From Lepas anatifera (taxonomy: Eukaryota; Arthropoda; Thecostraca; Lepadidae), in NCBI GenBank assembly GCA_034440635.1, contig JAOTON010002268.1, positions 1,941,501 through 2,005,500 on the forward strand: 64,000 nt of DNA. Reading direction: 5' to 3'. Under the pieces are notes generated by a model. The model searched no databases. It saw only the letters and a program-made list of their open reading frames with translations, and had not been told where the DNA came from. The first letter of the stretch is position 1; the number at the start of each line of letters is the position of its first letter. Positions 56,492-64,000 of the stretch are shown piece by piece. A program made the translations under genes and the position numbers.

Positions 56492-57336
56492 TTAACACGC
56501 GCATTGACGGGGGAGGGCGGGTAGCCGCCCCCTCGGGTTTTGTCGGAGATAGACGGCGGCGCGTAGCACCGCCGTACTTGGCATACCTTTTCCCCCATCA
56601 TTTTACAACTTTTGTCAAAGTTTTAAGGTTACGTCATGTCAGGTCAGGTCACCAATGCAGGTCAAGTGACCTGACCTCAAAGAAAGTTTAAGATAGCATA
56701 AGTCAGAACAGGGTGAACTTACCCGATTGAAACTCATATCACATAATTGGCCTACCGAGTTCTCTAAAATATGTTCCGGTATTTTTTTATATCGATGAGC
56801 TAAGGTCAAGTACGAGCCATGACTCACCATTGGAAATACCTACATGGGAAAATGATTTTAATTGAATAACTTAGTGATAGATTGCCATAGAGCGTTTTTT
56901 AACTGCACTATATTTGCCTTGTCATTGCAGTTTCAATAATGTGCATTTTACCGAAGTTGACCTTGACGTGCTCTCAGGTTAGGTCAAATCCTTGATTTGA
57001 TCTAGCAAGGTCGTAGTATATATAATTCGACTCTGCTTGTTGCAAGGATTTATATGGTTCAAATTGTTTTGCTCTATTTTCCTTGTTCAGATGTAATGAC
57101 CGAAAACCTTCATTTACATGTTATCCCTATGATAGCATGTTTTGACCTCTAGTGATCTTAAATGTGACCTGACAAAGAAATGGTTAGAATGTTTTCGATA
57201 GAGAGAGTGGATGGGCTACCTAACGCCTTTTACCGTCTTTCCCTATCTAGCGTGGTTCTCGATATCTTAGTGGGGGGCGGGTACCCGCCCCCGTCAAAGC
57301 GAAGGTGGCTCCAACCCCCGTCAATGCTCGTGTTAA
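56492..57336 (+). mobile_element. TTAA-type (piggyBac-like) MITE, family B
   Basis: TTAA flanks lie at 56492-56495 and 57333-57336. The ends are CACGCGCATTGACGGGGG and, inverted, CACGAGCATTGACGGGGG. An inner GGGCGGGTAGCCGCCCCC palindrome near the left end has a partner GGGCGGGTACCCGCCCCC near the right. The interior has about ten AGGTCA/TGACCT words, as in family A, though the two families differ otherwise. No transposase. Confidence 0.8.
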
Positions 57337-57469
57337 CCCCGAGCCATGGGATCAATGTCCTTAAAAATGCTAGTATTAACTTGAGCTGTAACATTCGACC
57401 TTTACCTCCGAGTGAGGTGACTTTGAATACCATATCGTCTATACACCGTTATGTCGTCACTGATTGATC

Positions 57470-57585
57470 TCCAAAGCAGGCGAACCGGTACCACTGGGCG
57501 TTTGTGGCGAGCTGAAAATACCACCCCCCTCCCTGTCAAAGCGAAGGTGGCTCAGACCCCGTCAATGTGCGTGTTCAATACACGG
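57470..57585 (+). repeat. Family B MITE end fragment
   Basis: CCTGTCAAAGCGAAGGTGGC and CCCCGTCAATG repeat the right end of the element at 56492-57336. The rest is missing. Confidence 0.6.
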
Positions 57586-57774
57586 GATGGCCATGCTATC
57601 CCACGATGTCCATGCTGCCCACTCTCCCGTACCTGCAGCTCGTTGTAATGGAAAACCTGCATGGTCTGGGTCTCACAAAATAATCCAGACTAAGGCCTTT
57701 ACAGTTACGAGCTTTCTCTGTGGCACGCGACATTGTCCCCCGGTGTCTAGTCCTGCGGTGCAGAGACAGGTATA

Positions 57775-58025
57775 GGCGGATCCCAGGGGTAAGTGGGGAG
57801 TACTTACCCCCGATCCACCCTCGCGCTCCCTGAAATGGTCACGGCGCCCTCCTGAAAGATCAATGATGCCCCCGGAAATTTCATCCCCCGGATGTGAGTG
57901 TGGGCGTTCCACGTTAGGATTTGGCGCCCAACGGATAAGTTTTATCGTCTAAAAGTGAGGCCCCCTGATCCGGATGGCGCCCCTCGACTATGAGCCCCAC
58001 TCTGATCACCAATCCTGGATTCACC
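57775..58025 (-). mobile_element. Small MITE with GGATCC-type termini, inverted copy
   Basis: Ends GGCGGATCCCAGG and CCTGGATTCACC are flanked by TA (57773-57774 and 58026-58027). Inverted, it shares ATTTCAGG and GGCGCCGTGACC words with 59554-59786. Confidence 0.65.
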
Positions 58026-58179
58026 TATGGTGCCAGGATGTTGGGTTTGTGGCGTTGCTAGCTCCGGCGGCGGCACCGTTTGGCGCGTGACTGTGAGCTC
58101 TGAGTGCTGTGTTTGGTCATTGACGCTACAGCGGGGCGCGCCCCAGCTCATGACAGGTTCTCGACCTGATGGTGGCGGC

Positions 58180-58313
58180 CAGGGGCGGACGCAGGAGCGC
58201 TCTATGGGGTAACTCGGGAAATATCGTATAAACATAGTGTTTTTTAAGAAAATCGGCCAAGTTGCGTGTTTTTGGGGAGTCATGGCCCATTGGCCCTCCT
58301 GCGTACGCCAGTG
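58180..58313. mobile_element. 134-base hAT-type MITE
   Basis: Ends CAGGGGCGGACGCAGGAG and, inverted, CACTGGCGTACGCAGGAG. Duplication GTGGCGGC lies at 58172-58179 and 58314-58321. Non-coding. Confidence 0.85.
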
Positions 58314-58611
58314 GTGGCGGCGCTAAACCCTGAGCATTGGAACCGTCTGCCTGAAGTTACGAAGGTTTCATACTTGTGGGATCTGGCATCAGAAAATATT
58401 CCTTAGACCTAGTTTTTTAAATTACGCTGCGTGCATATTGAGCTTTGTGGAAATGTTCCGTACCACTACTAGTGTAACTTTGCATCACTAGGCGCATCGC
58501 CTTCGCGCACCTCACGGCATCTGGCGCTGGCCCTCGGCCGAGAGCGACGGGCAGGGCACCCTCCAGCACTTGATTCCTGTTTGACCTCCTACCGTAAAAA
58601 AGCAGCCGCAG

Positions 58612-58818
58612 CTATCTGCCGTTCTGGCAAACAGTCACCTTGGAGCAATGCCCAGCGCTGGTGACAGATGAACATTGCCTACACGTCGGCCGTCGTCGGC
58701 GGACGTGGGCCAGGGCCCTGCCCAGCGCGGCGGCGCAGTCGACGGCGCTGCCCGGGGGACTTCAACTCCGCTGCTGTGGCCAGTACAGGTGTGCGGCGGA
58801 CAGCGGCAAGGAGCACAG
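58612..58818 (+). CDS. Candidate internal exon of an unidentified gene
   Basis: A 207-base GC-rich open segment lies between an AG acceptor (GCAGCCGCAG, 58602-58611) and a strong GTGAGC donor (58819). One frame is open across it and past the acceptor: YLPFWQTVTLEQCPALVTDE, then HCLHVGRRRRTWARALPSAA and LQLRCCGQYRCAADSGKEHR. It has five cysteines including a CC pair, which might suit an extracellular or metal-binding domain. I do not recognise a family and find no partner exon in the window. The GC content resembles that of the ELK exons and contrasts with the repeats around it. A chance open frame in GC-rich DNA is the main alternative. Confidence 0.3.
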
Positions 58819-59553
58819 GTGAGCGGTAATTGCGGGCATGCCGGGGGCACGGCCGCAGTGAATGGACGGCAGGGTTGTGCTGTGTGCCCCCGGGCGGTGA
58901 GAACGGGTCCTATCAGATGTGTGAGAGGAGTGGCCAGTGTAATCGCGTGATTCAGACGATTATGGGGCTCAGCAGTGCTGCGAGACAGTCAGTAGGGGTC
59001 TGGTAGAGCAGGTCAGGAGGTGGGGCATGGGGCACTCCTCGGACGTGATGGCCAGAGCCCGCGAGACATTGTAAGGGCCATGGAAACCTATTATTGCTAA
59101 TCTACGGGAATACAGCATCCTCATACAATATTTCCCCGGATTTGTGCTTATTGCACCTCGATCCAATTCCATGACAAAATATCTTTTCACACCAATTGGT
59201 TTTGTAACATGCCAGAAAATATTGCTGCCGCTGCTCAGTTCACCAATATGTATGTCAATAGGTACAATCATCCAATTAGCGATCGAACGGTCACCAGAAT
59301 TCGGACATCCATATGTACCACAGGCGAAACAGCCCCTAATTTGTACAAGGTTCCCGTATTTAGCGGTCAGGCAGGAATAAACCCAACGAGACTCTGCTTG
59401 AAAGCGATTTCCGGAAACTAACAGAGTGGCGACCTGCCCGACTTGGGAGCCGAGAACGAGCCGAGACAACTAGCCGAAAGTTCCGCTGTCGAAACCGGAC
59501 CGAGTTCATGCCGTTTAGCATTACGAATTAAACTCCATCCCTTCCGAGCCATT
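58819..59553. other. Gene-free stretch
   Basis: No domain-bearing frame. The minus-strand frame of 166 residues (58969-59469) has no recognisable motif, and its composition does not stand out. Confidence 0.4.
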
Positions 59554-59786
59554 GGCGGATCCAGTCTTTTAATAGGGGCACACGTGGTCCAGGGCGTCAC
59601 TTTTGGGCGGGGCAAAACCTATCAGGTGGGCACCAAATTCTATCGCAGGGGCGCCGATGCTCGCATCCTTAGGTAATAAGCGACATTTCAGGGAGGGGGT
59701 GCCACTGAGATTTCAGGGGGCGTCGTGACCATATCAGGAGTGGAGCTGAAGGTCGATCAGGGGGCCAAGTACCCCCTGGATCCACC
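59554..59786 (+). mobile_element. Small MITE with GGATCCAG termini
   Basis: Ends GGCGGATCCAG and CTGGATCCACC. The interior CACTTTTGGGCG...AAATTCTATCGCAGGGGCGC matches 9777-9962. No clear duplication at this copy. Confidence 0.7.
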
Positions 59787-60172
59787 AGGCCATTTTTTAA
59801 CATGTTAACTGGGGGCCATTTGCCCCCTCCAGTCAGCCGAAATGCCCCCCCAGTGCCCGGAAATTGGCCCCCAGTGAATTAGACAGATGACTTAAAATTG
59901 ACCAAATGCAGACTCGCCGAATGAAAATAAGACAGAACACCACCCGATTATTATAATTTTGTTCTATTTCTGATCCCAAATTGGCAATACACAAAAATTG
60001 TGTTAAAAATTTCCACCCGTGGCTGTCTACTACATTGTGCGAAGGCGAAACAAAGCGCGTAGTTACGGGAAATCCCGGCAAAGCAGCATCAACTAATCAC
60101 AACGCTGGAGATGAGCGCTGACCTATAACCAATCAAACATCCTGTTCTTTCCGACTGGAAGCCCACATCCAG
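59787..60172 (-). repeat. Inverted copy of an internal segment of the hAT element at 42-44 kb
   Basis: Read on the minus strand, this follows about 42.95-43.43 kb: GATTGGTT...GGGATTTCCCG, CGGGTGGT...TTCTGTCTTATTTT, ACTGGGGG-CCAATTTC and finally CCCAGTTAACATGTTAAAAA. Indels and substitutions are scattered. No hAT termini are present here, so it is either an older fragment of that family or a separate repeat that both regions share. Confidence 0.7.
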
Positions 60173-60643
60173 TGGCGCAGCCAGAGATTTAGTATGGGGG
60201 GCACACAAACTTTGAGGGGCACCCGGGAGAAAAAGGGCTTTCTTTAACGTAACCTAAAAAAAACTTGCTTTATCTTTGTTTATATCATTTTTTGGGCATC
60301 TTTGGTTCAATAAAAATGCAAATCAAGCATTGACGGAGGAGGAAAACTCGATTTAAAAAATCACCAAAATTTCATGGAAGTAGCCAAAACACGACTGTTT
60401 TGAATAGACTTAAGGGAAAATCAGCTAACTCATGCAAAAACTTAACATCAGAGAAATCAGCGGAGCCTGTGATAGGTATCTGTTACCATGTGCAAGTTAA
60501 GAAATATTGGAGTCGAAAATTCATTTGTTATGGCCACTGGTTTTGTTGTGACGAGTGAGCCCTGGTTGGAACGTGGATTAAGTTTCCTCGCCTCCCAGAA
60601 TCGCCGTGGGACGAGGAGTGGCATAGTGATTTTGGAAGAATAC
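60173..60643. other. Gene-free stretch with a MITE end
   Basis: CAGTGGCGCAGCCAGAG at about 60.17 kb looks like one end of a hAT-type MITE; no inverted partner was found nearby. The rest is AT-rich, with nothing recognised. Confidence 0.4.
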
Positions 60644-60869
60644 ATACGCGTCGGAAAAGGGGGCCAGGGGACTGGCCCCCCCACTTTTGGCCAAAAATTT
60701 CCTGATCTCAGTCAAAATGAGAGACAACCGGACATTCTTATATCCAGCCGCTGCGGAATGCAGCGAGGAGCCTAAATTCGAACAGTTTTTGGTCCTGATG
60801 TTGAAAGTTTTTGTCAGCATCAGGTTGAAGTTTGGCTGGCCCCCACTTTTTGCCGGTGGCGACACTTAT
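60644..60869 (+). mobile_element. 226-base MITE (family D), copy 1
   Basis: Ends ATACGCGTCGG and, inverted, ATAAGTGTCGCC. Each is followed by a GGGGGCCAG word. Duplication GGAAGAATAC lies at 60634-60643 and 60870-60879. A 9-10-base duplication is the Mutator-like (MULE) range. Non-coding. Confidence 0.88.
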
Positions 60870-60879
60870 GGAAGAATAC

Positions 60880-61229
60880 AATTTTTTCTGCCGGAATAAT
60901 TTGGGAGATACCTTTTGAAAGCGCTTATTAAGTTCCATATTCTCAAGGATCGGTCCCAATTAAAAGTATTGAAAAGGTGAACAGGCCGGTGGTTTGGATG
61001 GGTATGGTGTGACAGGGTTGAAAATTGTGAAACTAGTTCTTACTTTAAATAAATTGATAGAAATCCTGGATTAGGGGACTGTGCTCTGAGCTCAGGGTAA
61101 CATGTCTTTTATCATCCCTTCCCAGAAACCACCAGTATAATAATCTATATAACCAGGAATGCGTAGCCATCACAAGCCGTTTTAGCGAGCTAAGCCTCAT
61201 TCCTCGTTAGCTCCTTTTACAAGGGGAGT
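60880..61229. other. Gene-free stretch before the satellite
   Basis: Unique-looking AT-rich DNA without a gene. It leads into the GATCAGCTC-type array. Confidence 0.4.
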
Positions 61230-63375
61230 TTCCATTGTGTTCTTACTCCCCATCAGTTCAAGACCAGCTCTGGAGCCCTCAGGTGTGGATCAGAACCCTC
61301 CAGAGCAGCTTCCCCCATCCCCCAGTTGTGCATTCAGGGACTAGACTAGCTCAGTGACCCCGCCCCAGGATGCTGGGAGTTGGCCTTGTGTTCTTATTAT
61401 CTGTCTATTCAAGACCACTTCAGGGGCCCCTGATGTAGACCAGGGCCCCCAGAGCAGCTCATGCTTCACCCAGGGACTAGACTAGCTCAGTGGCCCCAGA
61501 GATGGGGTTATCAGACTAGCTCAATGGTCCCAGATAGGCTCATAGGGCCTTAAACCAGTTCAAGAAGCCCCCGAACAGTTTAAGGCGCCAGATCACCTCA
61601 GGGGGCCTCAGGCCGACTTAAGGGGCTATCACAAGCTCAGCGCCCAGACCAGCTCAGGGTACCCCCAGAACCCAGATCCACTCTTGGGGCTCAGATCAGC
61701 TCTTGGGACCCAGATAAGTTCAGGGGCCTCAAGTCAGGTCAGGGGCAAGATCAAGTCAGGTCAGGGGCAAGATCAAGTCAGGGGCACCAAATTAGCTCAG
61801 GGATCCCTCGCCAGCTCGGGGCCCAATCAGTTCAAAAGCCATAGAGCTGTTCAGGGGACACTAGATCGGCCCATAGGGCACCAGAACAGCTTCGGTGACA
61901 ATCAGATCAGTGGTCTCCGACCAGCTCGGGGCCCTGATCAGCTCGGGGCTACCACATCAAGTCAGGAGGAAATTAATCAGCTCAGGAGCCCCATACCAAC
62001 TCAGGGGCCTCATCAGCCTCTGTGGGCCCAGCTCAGCTCAGGACTTTACAGCTGCTCAGGAAATCACGTAATCAACCTAGGAGGCCCAGGTCAGCTTAAA
62101 GGGCACCATATTAGCTCAGGGGGCACCAGACTAACTCATAGGGCATCAGCTGTGCTCAGGAGGCACAATGATGACTCAGGAGGCACCAGGTCAGGTAAGG
62201 GGGCATTAGCTCAGCTCAGGGAGCAATATATCTGCTCAGGGGGAACCAGATCGATCAGCTCGGGGGCCATATAAGTTCCTAAACCCCAGACCAGAGCGGG
62301 GGTATAATCAGCCCAGGGAGCACCATATTAGCTCAGAGGACAAGGGATCAGCTTAGTCCTCCCCGACCAGCTCGGGGCCCAGATCAGCTCGGGGGTACCA
62401 GATCAAGTCAGGAGGCACTTAATCAGTCCAGGAACCCCATACCACCTCAGGGGCCCTCATCAGCCTCAGTGGGCCCAGCTCAGCTCTGGGCCCCAGAGCT
62501 GCTAAGGAGATTCGTTTAATCAACTCAGGAGGCCCATATCAGCTTAAAGGGTACCAAATAGGCTCAGGGTGTACCATACGCGTCGGAAAAGGGGGGCCGG
62601 GGCCAGGCCACCCCACTTTTTGCCAAAAATTTCCTGATCTCAGTCAAATAAGAGAAAGCCGGACATTCTTATATCCAGCCGCTGCGGAAGGCGAGGAGCC
62701 CAAATTCGAACAGTTTTTGGTACTGATGTTGAAAATTTTTGTCAGCATCAGGTTGAGTTTGGCTGCCCCCACTTTTTGCCGGTGGCGACACTTATGGGGT
62801 GTACCCAACTAGATCAGGGGGCACCAGACTAGCTCAGAGGGCATGGGATGGGCTCAGGAGGCACAATTATGGCTCAGGAGGAACCAGATCGACTCAGGGG
62901 CATTAGTTTAGGTCAGGGTGCACCAGATCAATCAGCCCGGGGGCCAGATCAGTTCCTAGCTCCCAGACCAGAGCAGGGGCATAGATCAGCTCAGGGAACA
63001 TAAGATCAGCTCAGCGTGCACCAGACCAGCTGAGGGGGCACCAAATAATCGAAGAAAACATCAATAACCAGCTCAGGGGCACCTGATCAGCTCAAGAGGC
63101 ACCATATTGGCCCAGGGGCCAGTAGATCAACTCCGGGAGGCATGAGATCAGGCCAGGAGGACCAGATCAGCTCAAGGGGCACTAAAACAGCTAAAAGGGC
63201 ACCAGGCAAGCTCGGAGGCATCATACTAACTCATAAATCATTAGGTAGATTCAAGAGGCACAATAATTTGCGGAGGGGGCACCAGATTGACTCAGGGGCA
63301 CCAGATTAGCTCAGAGGGCACGTGATCAGCTCAAGGGGCCTAAACCAGCTCAGTGGGCACCAGATTAGCTCCACC
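61230..63375 (+). repeat. Satellite-like array of degenerate 20-25-base units
   Basis: The unit is close to AGATCAGCTCAGGGGGCACC and repeats with heavy variation for about 2.1 kb. A higher-order period of roughly 450 bases is visible: the run from 61919 (GACCAGCTCGGGGCCC onward) is repeated from 62365 in the same order, and the block from about 62.11 kb returns after the inserted MITE at about 62.82 kb. The open frame of 196 residues across 61684-62274 is a by-product of the repeat. Confidence 0.92.
62576..62795 (+). mobile_element. Family D MITE, copy 2, inside the satellite
   Basis: About 90% identical by eye to 60644-60869. Flanks AGGGTGTACC (62566-62575) and GGGGTGTACC (62796-62805) match at 9 of 10 positions, and the satellite unit resumes beyond it. 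This shows insertion after the array formed. Confidence 0.9.
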
Positions 63376-63854
63376 CGTACGATTATTGGCGACGATGAGG
63401 CATTAGCTGGAAACGGATTATGTGCTCATACTCCTACCGGGTGTTTGGAAAGGCGACAGAATGCCCTAGCTGACCAAAAAGGCACTAAATTATCAAACAA
63501 TAGTTTTAATCGCCAAATGCAGTCTAGTTGCACCTAGGTTCAACGGCGTAGGGCGCTAAATTTCGAGCGGCACGGTACAAACAGGGTACACCGCCTAGTG
63601 ATCAAAAGGACACTCCAGCACCGATGGGGGGGGGGCACGTGCCCCTGTGCCCCCTGCCTGCGCCCCTGCCCACATCACAGCCAGTACCGTGAAATTGTAT
63701 GATTCTCTCATTTCACACGCAGTCAGCTGTCAGTGCTTAGAGCTCGTTCGTGGATGAGACGGGACACGGTGTAATTAAAGTGCGTAAGACTGGTTGCTGG
63801 TGTGGCGGTATGAAGTGCTTAGCCTTTTTATTTATTATTGTGGTGGTAGCATGC
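63376..63854. other. Unassigned stretch; possible secretory-signal start
   Basis: Mostly nothing recognised. Near the end, ATG at 63810 opens MKCLAFLFIIVVVACIS, which has the shape of a signal peptide (basic n-region, hydrophobic core, small residues). The frame then enters the family D MITE at 63855 and has no supported continuation, so a real first exon is only a weak possibility. Confidence 0.25.
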
Positions 63855-64000
63855 ATAAGCGTCGCCACCGGAAAAAAAGTGAGGGTGCTAGCCAAGCTTC
63901 AACCTGATGCTGACAGCAAACTTTCCACGTTAGTACCAAAAACTTTTCGAATTTTGGCTCTTCGTTGCCTTTCGCAGCGGCTGGTTTAACAAATTTCCAG
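63855..64000 (-). mobile_element. Family D MITE, copy 3, cut by the window edge
   Basis: ATAAGCGTCGCCACCGG opens the reverse-oriented copy. CAAGCTTCAACCTGATGCTG and AGTACCAAAAACTTTTCGAA correspond to the inverse of the copies at 60644 and 62576. The other end lies outside the window. Confidence 0.8.

Noticed and set aside
61684..62274. A 196-residue Gly/Ser/Gln-rich frame
   Set aside because: It is a by-product of the satellite array, broken by the array's length variation.

Overview
This is an invertebrate, most likely arthropod, nuclear genome window. A 20-unit (CCTAA)n array (the TTAGG arthropod telomere motif) sits at about 52.73 kb, introns have GT-AG borders, and transposons dominate. 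A crustacean is plausible, but the sequence alone does not prove it.

Only one host gene is recognised with confidence: an ETS transcription factor of the ELK (ternary complex factor) type on the + strand. Its coding exons are 29100-29347, 31734-31993 and 33527-34609. It keeps the ETS domain, two SUMO-type IKxE motifs, many Ser/Thr-Pro sites and a C-terminal FQFP ERK-docking motif. Two apparent single-base losses in homopolymers interrupt the third exon. A second, unidentified candidate exon lies at 58612-58818.

Layout. 1-29 kb: gene-poor, largely GC-rich DNA with tandem minisatellites (units of 28, 29, 33, 33 and 38 bases), tRNA-derived SINE copies, short LINE 3' ends and three copies of a ~1-kb TTAA-flanked (piggyBac-like) MITE full of AGGTCA/TGACCT words. 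29-34.6 kb: the ELK gene, with a long (CA)n tract in intron 1. 34.6-38.6 kb: AT-richer intergenic DNA. 38.65-54.99 kb: one non-LTR retrotransposon with a perfect 15-base target-site duplication. Its native length is about 7.0 kb, but it is swollen to 16.3 kb by two hAT-type insertions, each with terminal inverted repeats and an 8-base duplication. The second hAT insertion itself holds three smaller inverted-repeat elements. One of these is split by a fourth-level element that carries the telomeric TTAGG array. 55-64 kb: a second TTAA-type MITE family, several small MITEs, a ~2.1-kb satellite-like array of degenerate 20-25-base units with a ~450-base higher-order period, and copies of a ~220-base MITE with 9-10-base duplications.

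The most informative part is the four-deep nest inside the retrotransposon. Every junction can be read at the base level, so the order of insertions can be reconstructed. Within the nest lies a short inverted-repeat element that appears able to carry telomeric repeat DNA.
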